DNA of 64,000 nucleotides from Roseateles_B flavus (GCF_039872765.1 NZ_JBDPZC010000009.1:1-64000); one strand, 5' to 3'; counted from the stretch's first letter, positions 33,687 to 44,097 are shown. Program-made: numbers and translations. Notes: generated by a model from the letters alone, not told the origin.

Positions 33687-34595
33687 TCAATGACCCCACG
33701 CGGCGATGACGTCCCGCCCCTGCACCACGAGATCCACGCGGTGCCCCACCGGCAGGCAGACCTTGGTCGGAACATGGCCAAAGGGCAGGCCCGTCAGGAT
33801 GGGCGTCCGCGTGCGCTGGCGCAGCGCCTCCACTGCCGAGCGCAGGGTGTAGCCACGGTCCAGCGGGGACTTCTTCCAGCCTCCGAAATCACCCAGGATC
33901 ACCGCCTTCTGCTGGTCCAGCACCCCGGCCTGCAACAGCTGCAGCAGGTTGCGCTCGACACGGTAGGGATGCTCGTTGATGTCTTCCAGGAAGAGGATGC
34001 CGCCCTTGACCTTGGGGAAGTGCGGGGTGCCCAGCAGCGAATTGACGATGCTCAGATTGCCGCCCCACAGCGTGCCGCGGGCTTCGAGGCCGTCGAAACC
34101 GGCCTCCGTGCGGAAGCCGATGGCCTCGAGTTCGCCATGCATGGCCTCCAGGAAGCAGTCCTGGGTGACGTCGTCGACACCGCCCTCCTCTTCGGTCCGG
34201 CCGAAGTCCTCGCAGGCCATCGGGCCGGCCCAAGTCACCGCTTTGGCATGGCTCAGCAGGCCGAGGTGCAGGCTGGTGAGGTCGCTCAGGCCCACCCAGC
34301 GCGTGCCCTTCTCGACGCTGCGTGCCAGCAGCTTCCAGTCGATGCGGTCCAGCAGCCGCGACATGCCGTAGCCCCCTCGCGTGGCCATGGCCACCGAAGG
34401 TGCGGCCTTTGCCACACGATGCAGGGCGGCCAGGCGCGTGTCGTCGTCGCCGGCAAAGCGCTGACAGCGGGCCAGGGCCGCCTCGTCGATGCTGACCTCG
34501 AAGCCCAGGGCAGCCAGGCGCTTGGCGGCGCGCCGCAGGGGCTGGGCCACAGGCAGGACGCCGGCGGGGGTGTAAAGGGTCAGGCTGCTGCTCAT
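33687..34595 (-). CDS. ldcA: LD-carboxypeptidase (peptidase family S66)
   Basis: 302-residue cytosolic serine peptidase, expected to trim the terminal D-Ala from murein tetrapeptides during recycling. The nucleophile Ser lies in TRGGYGMSRLLDRID, with the GLSDLTSLHLGLL and GGNLSIVNSLLGTP blocks and a later Glu/His pair (LEDINEHPYRVER and GHVPTKVCLPVGH) as in the family. The ATG at 34595 overlaps the tadA stop by 4 nt. Self-immunity MccF proteins are related but lack this context. Confidence 0.93.
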   Translation of the reverse strand: MSSSLTLYTPAGVLPVAQPLRRAAKRLAALGFEVSIDEAALARCQRFAGDDDTRLAALHRVAKAAPSVAMATRGGYGMSRLLDRIDWKLLARSVEKGTRWVGLSDLTSLHLGLLSHAKAVTWAGPMACEDFGRTEEEGGVDDVTQDCFLEAMHGELEAIGFRTEAGFDGLEARGTLWGGNLSIVNSLLGTPHFPKVKGGILFLEDINEHPYRVERNLLQLLQAGVLDQQKAVILGDFGGWKKSPLDRGYTLRSAVEALRQRTRTPILTGLPFGHVPTKVCLPVGHRVDLVVQGRDVIAAWGH

Positions 34596-35230
34596 AGGCT
34601 TGGGAAATCCTTGGGTGAATAGTCCAGCGGGCTGGCGTCGCCCACCGGGATGCTCGATTCGTCGGGGCGCGTTGCGGCGGCCCGCCGCTGTTCGCGACGC
34701 TGGCGTGCGGCCTCGCGCCGCTCGGCGAAGAACTGGCGCAGCAGCCGCGCGGCAGGTTCGGCCAGGACGCCGCCCTGGATGCAGGTGTGGTGGTTCAGCT
34801 GCCGCTCGCCAAACAGGTTCAGCACGGAGCCCGCCACGCCGGTCTTGGGGTCGGGGGCGGCAAAGACCACACGCTTGAGCCGCGCATGCATCATGGCCAT
34901 CGCGCACATCGCGCAGGGTTCCAGGGTGACGAAGAGCTCGCACTCCGGCAGCCGGTAGTTGCCCAGCAGCTGAGCCGCATGGCGCAGGGCCACGATCTCG
35001 GCATGGGCGGTCGGGTCGTGCGTGGTGATGGGCCGGTTGTAGCCTGTGGCAATCACCTGGCCCTGGCGCATCAGCACCGCCCCCACCGGCACCTCGCCCA
35101 CCAGCCACGCGTTGTGTGCCTGATCGAGGGCCAGGCGCATGGCGTATTCATCGGCAGGCGAAGCCGGCGCCACCACCGGGCCGGCAGCGGCGAGGGCGGG
35201 AGACGGCGGGACGGGCGATGAATCGGTCAT
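34592..35230 (-). CDS. tadA: tRNA-specific adenosine deaminase
   Basis: 212-residue zinc enzyme that deaminates A34 of tRNA-Arg to inosine. Zinc ligands and the catalytic Glu are in PTAHAEIVALRHA and TLEPCAMCAMAMMHAR. The ~30 N-terminal residues before DEYAMRLALDQA and the basic C-terminal tail (REAARQRREQRRAAATRP) are longer than in E. coli TadA. It is coupled to the S66 peptidase gene. Confidence 0.96.
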   Translation of the reverse strand: MTDSSPVPPSPALAAAGPVVAPASPADEYAMRLALDQAHNAWLVGEVPVGAVLMRQGQVIATGYNRPITTHDPTAHAEIVALRHAAQLLGNYRLPECELFVTLEPCAMCAMAMMHARLKRVVFAAPDPKTGVAGSVLNLFGERQLNHHTCIQGGVLAEPAARLLRQFFAERREAARQRREQRRAAATRPDESSIPVGDASPLDYSPKDFPSL

Positions 35231-35298
35231 GGAGCGCGACAGTGTAGCAAGCACCCCCCGGACGCACAGGGGCACTGCCCTGCCCTTATGCTGACGTC

Positions 35299-36384
35299 AT
35301 GCAGGAACGTCTCTTCCCGGAGGACCCGCCGGATGTGCCGGCCCGGGAGCCCCAGGCCGCCGCAGCGATCCCATCTCGGGCGCCCCAGGCACCCGAGGCT
35401 GCCTCCTCCCGCCGCGGCGTGATGCCCGCTCCTGCGGACCCCTCGCTGGCCGCCCTGGCCCGGGCACTGCCGCCCCAGGTCCGGCTGGGAGGGTCGACCT
35501 GGAGCTACCCGGGCTGGGCCGGCCTGGTCTGGGACCGTCCCTACTCCGAATCGCAGCTGGCCCGGCGTGGGCTGCAGGCCTACAGCCGCCATCCCCTGCT
35601 GCGCTGCGTCTGTGTCGACCGCAGCTTCTACCGCTCGCTCAGCGCCAGCCAGTACGAGCAGCTGGCGCAGCAGGTCGGAGAGGATTTCCGCTTCATCGTG
35701 AAGGCCCCGGCCCTGGTCTGTGATGCCCAGGTCCGTGACGAGGACGGGCGAGGCCGCCAGATCAACCCCGCCTTTCTCGACCCGCGCCTGGCCCTGCAGG
35801 AGTTCGTGCAGCCCGCCATGGAGGGGCTGGGGCGCCGCCTGGGAGCCCTGGTCTTCCAGCTGAGCCCCCTGCCACCTCAATGGCTGCCCCGCATGGAAGA
35901 CTGCCTGGCGAAGCTGGACGCCCTGCTGGCCGCCCTGCCCTCGCTGCAGGACTGCAGCCCGGATGGGCAGTTCGCCGTCGAAGTCCGCGACGCCCAGTGG
36001 CTGACCCCGGCCTTCGTCGAGATCCTGCGGCGGCATGGGGTCAGGTATTGCCTGGGCCTGCATCCCAAGCTTCCGCCGATCGAGGAGCAGCTGTGGATCC
36101 TGCGTCGCCTCTGGCCCTCGCCCCTGGTGTGCCGGTGGAATCTGCACCGCGCTCACGGCCCCTTCGGCTACGAAGAAGCCGAGAAGCGCTATGGCGACTA
36201 CTCCCAGCTGCTGGCCCCCGATCCAGCCACCCGCTCGGCGCTGGCCCGCGTGGCCCGGGCCACCGCGGCGGCGGGACTGCCGGTCTATGTCGGCATCAGC
36301 AATCACGCTGAGGGATGCGCCCCTCGTTCGGCTGAGGCGCTGGCCCAGGCCATCGTGGGCAGCCCCGAACCGGCACCAGGCTGA
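35299..36384 (+). CDS. DUF72 (YecE-like) protein
   Basis: 361-residue TIM-barrel-like protein of unknown function. The family opening is RLGGSTWSYPGWAGLVWDRP, followed by VCVDRSFYRSLSASQYEQL and later VEVRDAQWLTPAFVEIL and YVGISNHAEGCAP. A ~60-residue Ala/Pro-rich lead precedes the domain. It is divergent from tadA with a 68-bp gap that holds both promoters. No reaction is established for this family. Confidence 0.92.
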   Translation: MQERLFPEDPPDVPAREPQAAAAIPSRAPQAPEAASSRRGVMPAPADPSLAALARALPPQVRLGGSTWSYPGWAGLVWDRPYSESQLARRGLQAYSRHPLLRCVCVDRSFYRSLSASQYEQLAQQVGEDFRFIVKAPALVCDAQVRDEDGRGRQINPAFLDPRLALQEFVQPAMEGLGRRLGALVFQLSPLPPQWLPRMEDCLAKLDALLAALPSLQDCSPDGQFAVEVRDAQWLTPAFVEILRRHGVRYCLGLHPKLPPIEEQLWILRRLWPSPLVCRWNLHRAHGPFGYEEAEKRYGDYSQLLAPDPATRSALARVARATAAAGLPVYVGISNHAEGCAPRSAEALAQAIVGSPEPAPG

Positions 36385-36396
36385 GCACGGACTGCA

Positions 36397-36636
36397 TCAC
36401 GGTGCCGCGGCCTCCGAGGCACGCTGGGCGGCCTGGTCCATCGCGCCCTGGATCTGCTCGCGCACGGCTTCGGTTCGCGCCCTGGGACCGACGGCGTCCG
36501 GGCTGCTCGAGGCACGGTCCGCGGCCCCCGCGGAGGGCGGAGACGCGGCCTGCAACTGCCGCGCCGACTGCCGGGCATTGAACAGGACGATGCCCAGCAC
36601 CAGAAGCAGGCCGACAAGGCCGAACGCAGCACGCAT
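36397..36636 (-). CDS. Small membrane-anchored hypothetical protein
   Basis: 79-residue protein with one N-terminal hydrophobic helix (MRAAFGLVGLLLVLGIVLFN) and a polar tail with a short amphipathic segment (TEAVREQIQGAMDQAAQRAS). No family recognised. It is convergent with the DUF72 gene and has good codon usage. Confidence 0.65.
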   Translation of the reverse strand: MRAAFGLVGLLLVLGIVLFNARQSARQLQAASPPSAGAADRASSSPDAVGPRARTEAVREQIQGAMDQAAQRASEAAAP

Positions 36637-36700
36637 GGTGGACTCCCTTGAACGGTGAGGATGCTCTCCACGGGCATCTTCGCATGGGCCGTCCTGCCCC

Positions 36701-37507
36701 TCACGGCGCGGGCGGCGCCGGCAGGATCATGGCGGGGCGCAGCTTCATCTCGGAGTCCAGCAGCAGCTTGCTGCGCAGCTCGGCCTGCACGGCCTCGAGG
36801 TGCTGCTCGGTGTCCGCGATGTGGGCGAGCATCAGGCGCGCGACGCGCGCGGCGTCCTGCTTGCGGGCCGCGGCCAGGATCTTGCGGTGATGCACGACGG
36901 CCGCACAGCCCAGGGCCTGGTAGGCGGCCTCGGACACATGGACCGAGCCCACGACCAGGGTCTGCAGCAGGGCATTGATCAGCCGGCAATGGAAGCGCAG
37001 GAAGGCATTGGGGCAGGCCTCGGCGAGGATGTCGTGGAAGTGCAGGTCCTCGGTGCGCTGGCGCAGCGCCTCAGCGGTGCCGGCCATAGGCTCGCAGCAC
37101 GCAATGCTGCGTTCCAGGGCCTGGAAATGCTCCTCGCCCAGGTGAGGCACCGCCGCAGCGGCAAGCGCGGGCTCCAGGAGACGCCGGACGGCATAGATGT
37201 CATGGACGTCGATGTCCTGGAAGAACAGGTAGTTCTGCAGGAACTGGAAGGTGCGGTCCAGCGAGACCGCCTCGATGGTCGCGCCGCCCCCCGGCCCGGT
37301 GGACAGGCGGATCAGGCCCTGCACCTCCAGGGCCTTGAGCGCCTCGCGCATGGTGCCGCGGCTGACCCCGAAATGCGCCTGCAGCTCGACCTCCTTGGGC
37401 AGGCGGGCGCCAGGCCGCAGATTGCGCTCGGTGATCCAGCGCTTGATCTGCTCCACGACCAGGTCGCCGCGCTTGAGCACCCTCTGGGAGGGATGGGCTG
37501 GCTGCAT
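36701..37507 (-). CDS. FadR-subfamily GntR transcription regulator
   Basis: 268-residue regulator. The winged helix (~10-75) has LPKEVELQAHFGVSRGTMRE and ALEVQGLIRLSTGPGGGATI. The all-helical FCD ligand/metal-binding domain (~100-240) has ARRLLEPALAAAA-like and DLHFHDILAEACPN (metal-binding Asp/His) segments. The ATG at 37507 is used; a GTG at 37513 with GGGAG 4 nt before is an alternative. It is the last gene of the liv-ridA-SBP-ADH cluster and is likely its ligand-responsive repressor. A TTTAT-N4-ATAAA dyad upstream of livH is a candidate operator. Confidence 0.93.
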   Translation of the reverse strand: MQPAHPSQRVLKRGDLVVEQIKRWITERNLRPGARLPKEVELQAHFGVSRGTMREALKALEVQGLIRLSTGPGGGATIEAVSLDRTFQFLQNYLFFQDIDVHDIYAVRRLLEPALAAAAVPHLGEEHFQALERSIACCEPMAGTAEALRQRTEDLHFHDILAEACPNAFLRFHCRLINALLQTLVVGSVHVSEAAYQALGCAAVVHHRKILAAARKQDAARVARLMLAHIADTEQHLEAVQAELRSKLLLDSEMKLRPAMILPAPPAP

Positions 37508-37570
37508 GTTCACGAGACTCCCTCGGCAATCGCTGCGCCCGGCCGCGGACCTGCGGCTCGGGAAACCTGC

Positions 37571-38620
37571 TCAGGCGCGCAGCGAGGCCATGTCGATCAC
37601 AAAGCGGTAGCGCACATCACCGCCTTGCAGGCGCTCGAAGGCCTCGTTGATGTCCTGCATGCGGATGCGTTCGATGTCGCAGCAGATGCCATGCTGCGCA
37701 CAGAAGTCCAGCATCTCCTGCGTCTGGGCAATGCCGCCCATGGTGGAACCAGCCAGGCTGCGACGCTGGCTGATCAGGCTGAAGGCGCGGATGCCCTGGG
37801 GCTCCGGCGAGATGCCCAGCATGACCAGCGTGCCATCGCGCCGCAGCAAACCGGCCAGGGCGTCCAGGTCCACGCGGCTGGACACCGTGTGGAGGATCAG
37901 GTCGAAGGCGCCACGCAGATGGGTCTGGGTGGCGAAGTCGGTGGCGCAGTGGAAGGCGTGGGCGCCCAGCCGGAACGCGTCCTGCTCCTTGCGTGCGGAA
38001 TGGCTCAGGACGCTGACCTCGGCGCCCAGGGCCCGCGCGATCTTCACCGCCACATGACCCAGGCCGCCGAGCCCCAGCACCGCCACCCGCGTGCCCGGCC
38101 CCGCCCGCCAGTGCCGCAGGGGCGAGTACACGGTGATGCCGGCGCACAGCAGCGGCGCCGCCGCGTCTGATGGCAGCGCCTCGGGGATGGCCACGGTGTA
38201 GGCCTCGTCCACGACAATGGCCGTCGCATAGCCACCGTAGCTGCGGGTGAGGCCGTCGCGCTCCAGGCTGTTGTAGGTCGCCGTCATGCCTTGCTCGCAG
38301 TAGGGCTCCAGCCCTTCGAGGCAGGATGCGCAGCGCCGGCAAGAGTCCACGAAGCAGCCCACGCCCACCCGGTCCCCCACCTGCCGGCGGCTCACGGCTG
38401 GCCCGACGCGCTGCACGTGGCCCACGATCTCATGCCCCGGCACCATGGGGAAGAGCTGGCGCCCCCACTCGCCGCGCGCCTGGTGCAGGTCGGAGTGGCA
38501 GACGCCGCAGAAGTCGATCTCGATCAGCACGTCGCGGGGGCGCAGGGCCCGGCGTTGCACCTGCCAGGCGGTCAGCGGCTCGCCGCGGCGCTGGGCTGCA
38601 AAGGCTTTGGCCAGATACAT
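37571..38620 (-). CDS. Zinc-dependent NAD(P) alcohol dehydrogenase
   Basis: 349-residue medium-chain dehydrogenase of the cinnamyl-alcohol/YahK-like subfamily. Catalytic zinc ligands are in FCGVCHSDLH and VPGHEIVGHVQRVG, structural zinc ligands in CRRCASCLEGLEPYC, and the Rossmann motif is GLGGLGHVAVKIARALG. It would interconvert an aldehyde and alcohol with NADPH. It lies 18 bp from the substrate-binding protein gene and 63 bp from the regulator, so it probably acts on the transported compound or its breakdown product. The substrate is unknown. Confidence 0.92.
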   Translation of the reverse strand: MYLAKAFAAQRRGEPLTAWQVQRRALRPRDVLIEIDFCGVCHSDLHQARGEWGRQLFPMVPGHEIVGHVQRVGPAVSRRQVGDRVGVGCFVDSCRRCASCLEGLEPYCEQGMTATYNSLERDGLTRSYGGYATAIVVDEAYTVAIPEALPSDAAAPLLCAGITVYSPLRHWRAGPGTRVAVLGLGGLGHVAVKIARALGAEVSVLSHSARKEQDAFRLGAHAFHCATDFATQTHLRGAFDLILHTVSSRVDLDALAGLLRRDGTLVMLGISPEPQGIRAFSLISQRRSLAGSTMGGIAQTQEMLDFCAQHGICCDIERIRMQDINEAFERLQGGDVRYRFVIDMASLRA

Positions 38621-38638
38621 GGAGACTCCTTGCTCGCT

Positions 38639-39892
38639 TCAGCGCTTCCAGGGTGGCGGGGCCACCGGCTCGGTACGGATCTCGGCCGGCCAGACCACGC
38701 TGCGCTCGCCGTCCGGCCGCCACTGGTTGACGCCGATGGCACGGAAGCCCGTGCCGAAGCGGGCGTTGTGGTGCTTCTCGAAGGCCCAGCGCGCGACCAC
38801 CCCGACCATATCGGCCCCCTCCAGCGCGGCCACGAGCTTGTCGGGCTCGGTGCCGCCCTTCTCGATGGCCTGCTTGAGCAGGAACAGGGCGTCGTATGTG
38901 TAGCCGCTGGTGTAGTCGGGCGAGACCTTGTAGCGCGCGACGTAGCGGTCGTACCAGGGGATGGTCTTGGGCGTGATGGCCACGCGCTGGCTGCCGGTCA
39001 TCAGGTTCATGTGGCTGACGGCGCGGCCCTCGGTGTCCTTCCAGAAGCGCGTGGAAGCGCCCGAGGCGTTGACGCCGAACATCGGCGGCCCCTGCAGCTC
39101 GCCCCATTGCTTGACGTAGATCGCGCCGTCGACGTGCGAGGAGAGGTCGATGATGTACTGCGGCTCGGCCCGCATGATCTTGCTCAGCAGGGGCTTGAAG
39201 TCCTTGGTGTCGACATCGAAGGCTTCGTCGGCCACGATCTTCACGCCGGCCTGGACCAGGTTCTGCTTCAGGGTCGGCAGCAGGCCCTTGGCCCAGACCG
39301 CGTTCTCGGCCAGGATGGCGGCGCGGTCGTAGCCCTTCTCCTTGAGCAGGCAGCGCACGGCGAAGTCGCTCAGCGCATCAGCCATCTCCTGAGTCGTGTG
39401 CATGACGCGAAACCAGTACTTGTGCCGCGCGTAGTCCTGCGACACGCGCTCGGACAGCTGCAGCGTGGCCGCGCCGGTCGAGACGAAGGGCACCTTGTAA
39501 CGCACCATCTGGTCCAGGACGGCCATCGCCGCGCCGCTGGAGGCCGTCCCGACGACGGCCACGACCTTGTCGGAGAGCGCCAGCTTCTTGTAGGCGTTCA
39601 CCGCGCCCTCGGGCTTGTATTCGTCATTGGCAATCACGAGCTCGAGCTTGCGGCCGCCGATGCCGCCGGCCGCGTTGATGTCCTCGGCCGCCAGGCGCGC
39701 TGCATTGACCAGCCCGTCGCCGGGCGGGGTGTTGAAGGGCGCGATCACGCCGATCTTCACGGTGTCTTCGGCATGGGCAGGCAGCACACCACCGGCAGCC
39801 AGCGCGAGGGCCGCGCAGCTGCCCATCCAGTGCCGCCGTGTGCCGCCAGAGCGCGTGCGCGCGGCGGGTGTCAGGGTCTTCAGGCAATTCAT
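38639..39892 (-). CDS. ABC transporter periplasmic substrate-binding protein
   Basis: 417-residue Leu/Ile/Val-binding-type (type I periplasmic) protein. Signal peptide with GSCAALALAAGGVLPAHA, then VKIGVIAPFNTPPGDGLVNA and AAEDINAAGGIGGRKLELVI. The ATG at 39892 is chosen since GGAGG ends 6 nt before it, whereas at 39898 the Shine-Dalgarno would touch the start codon. It works with LivHMGF encoded upstream. Related proteins bind amino acids, amides, aromatic acids or urea, so the ligand cannot be deduced. Confidence 0.93.
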   Translation of the reverse strand: MNCLKTLTPAARTRSGGTRRHWMGSCAALALAAGGVLPAHAEDTVKIGVIAPFNTPPGDGLVNAARLAAEDINAAGGIGGRKLELVIANDEYKPEGAVNAYKKLALSDKVVAVVGTASSGAAMAVLDQMVRYKVPFVSTGAATLQLSERVSQDYARHKYWFRVMHTTQEMADALSDFAVRCLLKEKGYDRAAILAENAVWAKGLLPTLKQNLVQAGVKIVADEAFDVDTKDFKPLLSKIMRAEPQYIIDLSSHVDGAIYVKQWGELQGPPMFGVNASGASTRFWKDTEGRAVSHMNLMTGSQRVAITPKTIPWYDRYVARYKVSPDYTSGYTYDALFLLKQAIEKGGTEPDKLVAALEGADMVGVVARWAFEKHHNARFGTGFRAIGVNQWRPDGERSVVWPAEIRTEPVAPPPWKR

Positions 39893-39956
39893 GTCCATCC
39901 TCCTTCGATGCATGCAGGCTTGCAGGGCGGTGTGCCCGGGCGCTGCCGGCCCTCCC

Positions 39957-40352
39957 TCAATCGGCGGCGCGGGCCGCCACGATCTCCACCTCGAGCATCC
40001 AGCGGGCATCCACCAGGCCGGAGACCCACACCAGCGTCATCGCCGGCTTGAGCGCGCCGAAGTAGCGGTGGCGGATCTCGGCGAAGGTCGCCATGTCGCA
40101 CTGGGGCTTCAGGTAGCCGGTGAACTTGACGACGTCGTCCCAGTTCATGCGGGCCTCTCGCAGGATCTCGCTCAGGTTGTCCATGACCAGCTCGACCTGG
40201 CGGCCGAAGTCCGCCGGCACCTCGCCGGCCGGGTCCACGCCCACGGTGCCCGAGCTGAAGAGCAGGCGCGACTGGGGCGGCACGACGAAGGCATGCGAGT
40301 AGCGACGGCGGTAGGGCGGTGCAATGGTCTGCGGGTCCAGCACGGTGTTCAC
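39957..40352 (-). CDS. RidA family (YjgF/UK114) protein
   Basis: 131-residue trimeric small protein. Family features RLLFSSGTVGVDPAGEVPAD, the central MNWDDVVKFTGYL and a C-terminal DARWMLEVEIVAARA are seen. RidA hydrolyses reactive enamine/imine intermediates; the conserved Arg near 105 is replaced here within SGLVDARWMLEVE and still offers Arg. It lies between livF and the substrate-binding gene, suggesting an amine-containing substrate. Confidence 0.88.
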   Translation of the reverse strand: MNTVLDPQTIAPPYRRRYSHAFVVPPQSRLLFSSGTVGVDPAGEVPADFGRQVELVMDNLSEILREARMNWDDVVKFTGYLKPQCDMATFAEIRHRYFGALKPAMTLVWVSGLVDARWMLEVEIVAARAAD

Positions 40353-40397
40353 GGGGGGTCTCCTTGATGGCGGGGATGGCGGTCGGTGGTGCGGGCC

Positions 40398-41260
<863 letters not shown>

Positions 41261-41264
<4 letters not shown>

Positions 41265-41992
41265 GCCAGCGTCCCCTGCCGGCCGAGATAGGCCTCGATG
41301 ACCTGCAAATTGGCGGCGATGGCCTGGGGCGTCCCTTCGGCCAGGCGGGCGCCGAAGTTCAGCACCAGGGCGCGGTCGATCAGGGGCATCAGCTCACGCA
41401 GGCGGTGCTCGATGATCAGCGTGGTGTGCCCTGCCTCGCGGCGATCACGCAGGCACTGGGCCACGCGGCGCACGGCCTGCGCCCCCAGCCCCGAGAAGGG
41501 CTCGTCCAGCAGCAGAAGCCGGGGGGCCGCGGCCAGGGCCCGGCCGATGTCCAGCAGGCGCAGCTCACCCTGGTTGAGGGATTCGCTCGGCGCATCGGCC
41601 TTGTGGGACAGGCCCAGGGTGTCCAGCCACTCACCGGCCCGCGCCCGCTGCTGCGCCACACCGGCGCAGCGGCCGGGCAGGCCCAGGGGCAGCATCAGCG
41701 ACTCCAGCGCCGTCAGCCCGACGAAGGGCCGAGCCAGCTGAAAGCTCCGCGCCAGGCCAAGGCGGGCGATCGCATGCGGACGGCGGCCCAGCAGCTCGGT
41801 GCCCGCCAGGCGCACGGAGCCGCTGTCAGCTGGCAGGAAGCCGGTCAGCAGGTTGAACAGGCTGGTCTTGCCTGCACCGTTGGGACCGATGATGGCGTGG
41901 ATGCTGCCAGCGGCGACCTCGAAGCCGAGATCCCTGACGGCGCACAGCCCGCCGAAGTGCTTGCTCAGACCGGAGACGACGAGCAGCTTCAT
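41261..41992 (-). CDS. livG: Branched-chain-type ABC transporter ATPase LivG
   Basis: 243-residue ATPase with Walker A GPNGAGKTSLFNL, signature SLNQGELRLLDIGRAL (a degenerate variant of LSGGQ), Walker B LLLLDEPFSGLGAQAVRR and the switch His in LIIEHRL. It overlaps livM and livF by 4 nt at each end. Confidence 0.95.
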
Positions 41993-42963
41993 GGACGGCC
42001 CTCCCCGGCTTGCCGCGGCGCGGCCAGGTGCCGCCTGGCAGAGCGGCGCCGGACCCAGGCGCTGCCGGCCAGGCCCTCGGGATGGAGGTAGACCAGCAGG
42101 ATCAGAAGGCCGGTGAAGATCACGGCGCGGTACTGCTCGAACACGCGCAGGCCCTCGCTCAGCAGGATCAGCAGCGCCGCGGCCAGCGCTGGTCCGAACG
42201 GCCGGCCGCGCCCACCCACGGTGGCCAGCAGCACGATCATCACCGACAGGCCGCCAGAGAGCAGGTCCGGGTTCACCTGCATCTGCGTGTGGCCGTACAT
42301 GGCGCCGCCCAGGCCGGCCAGGGTGCCGCTGAGCGTGAAGGCCAGGATTTTGTAGGCGGCGGTGTCGTAGCCGCTGGCCATCACGGCGTCCTCATGATGG
42401 CTGCTCGCACGCAGCACCAGGCCGAGACGCGATCGCATGAAGGCCTGCATGGCCAGGCAGGAGAGGGACAGCAGGGCCAGGCACACGAGCAGGTCCGCCC
42501 CCACGCTGCTGGTGAAGGGCCGCAGGCCGGACAGGCCCTCCTCCCCGCCGGTGTAGCGCGAGAGGATGAAGCTCAGCTTGTAGCCCATGGCCGCCACGGC
42601 GATGGTGGCCAGTGAAAAGTAGGGGCCTCGCAGTCGGAGCGTCAGCGACCCCAGCAGCGCCCCCAGCGTGCCGGCCGCCACCGCGGCCAGGGGCACCGAG
42701 AACAGGGGGTCCAGCCCCAGGTGCCGGCCCAGCAGGGCGGAACCGTAGCCCGCACCGCCGATGAACACGGCATGCCCGAAGTTGTCGAGCCCGGTGGGAC
42801 CGCAGAGCAGGTCCCAGCTGGCGGCGAACTGCGCATAGACGACGGCCAGGATGAGGAGCTCGTGCACATAGGGCGCATCGATGAGCAGGGCTGCCGCCGC
42901 GGCAGCCAGCACCAGCACGGCACCCAGGGGCGGCACGCTGCGAAGGACATCGAGCGGGCTCAT
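41989..42963 (-). CDS. livM: Branched-chain-type ABC transporter permease LivM
   Basis: 324-residue inner-membrane permease with ~9 hydrophobic helices and the LivM motifs CGPTGLDNFGHAVFIGGAGY and LRGPYFSLATIAVAAMGY. The start at 42963 overlaps livH by 4 nt. The basic C-terminal tail (VRRRSARRHLAAPRQAGEGR) is longer than usual. Confidence 0.95.
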   Translation of the reverse strand: MSPLDVLRSVPPLGAVLVLAAAAAALLIDAPYVHELLILAVVYAQFAASWDLLCGPTGLDNFGHAVFIGGAGYGSALLGRHLGLDPLFSVPLAAVAAGTLGALLGSLTLRLRGPYFSLATIAVAAMGYKLSFILSRYTGGEEGLSGLRPFTSSVGADLLVCLALLSLSCLAMQAFMRSRLGLVLRASSHHEDAVMASGYDTAAYKILAFTLSGTLAGLGGAMYGHTQMQVNPDLLSGGLSVMIVLLATVGGRGRPFGPALAAALLILLSEGLRVFEQYRAVIFTGLLILLVYLHPEGLAGSAWVRRRSARRHLAAPRQAGEGRP

Positions 42964-43817
42964 AGGCTTCTCGTGGCGAAGAGGCCCGTGGGGCGGAGGA
43001 TGAGCACCAGCACGATCACCAGCAGGGCCACGAGGTCGGCGAACTGGTCCGACAGCGTGAAGGTGGTCACGACCTCGGCGAAGCTCAGCACGAAGGCCGC
43101 CACCACGGCACCGGGCAGACTGCCCAGGCCGCCCAGAATGGCGATCGCGAAGGCCTTCACCAGCCAGTAGGCCCAGATCGACGGCACCAGGGTGATGGTG
43201 GGCGCCACCAGCGCACCGGCCAGGGCGGCCAGGGCTGCAGACAGCACCAGGGTGCCCGCCACGATGCGCGAGGCATCCATGCCCACCAGCAAGGCCCCCT
43301 GCCGATTCTGGGCTACCGCGATGACGGAGCGCCCTTGCGCCGTATGCCGCAGAAAGGCCCACAGCACCAGCAGCAGCACCAGCGCCAACGGGAACAGCAG
43401 CAACTCCAGCTGGAGCAGCCTCACGCCCATCAGCGTCTGGCTGCCGGCCAGCAAGCCCGGAACGCTGGTGCTGGTGGCGCCAAAGCCCGCCCGCAGGCAT
43501 TGCTCGACGAACAGGGCCACAGCCAGCGACATGACCATGACATAGGACGGCGACTGCAGGCGCCTGCGCAGCAGCACCGCGTGGAGCAGGGCCGCCACGA
43601 CGCAGGTCGACAGCACCGCCAGCGCGATGGCCAGCAGCAGCCAGCGTCCGCCGAACAGCGGCCCGTAGAACAGGTAGGTGAAGTAGCCCCCCAGCATGAA
43701 CAGCGTGCCATGGGCCAGGTTGAGCACGCCACCCACCGAGAACACCAGCACGAAGCCCACGGCGACCAGGGCGTAGATCGCACCGCGGCTGAGCGTGAAC
43801 AGGACGATCTCAAGCAT
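42960..43817 (-). CDS. livH: Branched-chain-type ABC transporter permease LivH
   Basis: 285-residue permease with ~8 helices; family motif GAIYALVAVGFVLVFSVGGV and NLAHGTLFMLGGYFTYL at the N-terminus, GLGSLPGAVVAAFVLSFAEV near the C-terminus. First gene of the liv-ridA-SBP-ADH-GntR cluster, with GAGGGG ~8 nt before the ATG. The region upstream contains an AT-rich dyad likely to be the operator and promoter. Confidence 0.95.
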   Translation of the reverse strand: MLEIVLFTLSRGAIYALVAVGFVLVFSVGGVLNLAHGTLFMLGGYFTYLFYGPLFGGRWLLLAIALAVLSTCVVAALLHAVLLRRRLQSPSYVMVMSLAVALFVEQCLRAGFGATSTSVPGLLAGSQTLMGVRLLQLELLLFPLALVLLLVLWAFLRHTAQGRSVIAVAQNRQGALLVGMDASRIVAGTLVLSAALAALAGALVAPTITLVPSIWAYWLVKAFAIAILGGLGSLPGAVVAAFVLSFAEVVTTFTLSDQFADLVALLVIVLVLILRPTGLFATRSL

Positions 43818-43899
43818 GGCGGCACCCCTCGAGCAAGGTGCATGGGCAGGGCTTGGGCCTGCCGCCGCGGCGTGAGCACATGGAGGACCTCCTGCGTCA

Positions 43900-43925
43900 A
43901 TTTATGATGATAAATATAATAAATT
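43900..43925. promoter_or_regulatory. AT-rich dyad upstream of livH, candidate GntR operator
   Basis: TTTATGATGATAAA at 43901-43914 is a perfect TTTAT-N4-ATAAA dyad in a 40-bp AT-rich island that stands out from the GC-rich surroundings, ~85 bp before livH. It is a sensible place for the promoter and the FadR-type regulator of the operon. Binding is inferred. Confidence 0.45.
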
Positions 43926-44097
43926 CAATAAAACCATGTCCACTGAAGAAGCCTAGGTAGTTACCCCTGACAGCCCGCGGGCTCATTGTGGGCAGCGAGG
44001 CGTGAAGCCGGCGCCGGGCGGCGCTGTGCCTGTTGACAGCTGACAAGCCCGCGCGTCCGTGCCAGGCGCAGCGGCAAGGCAGGAACCCGGGGAAAGC

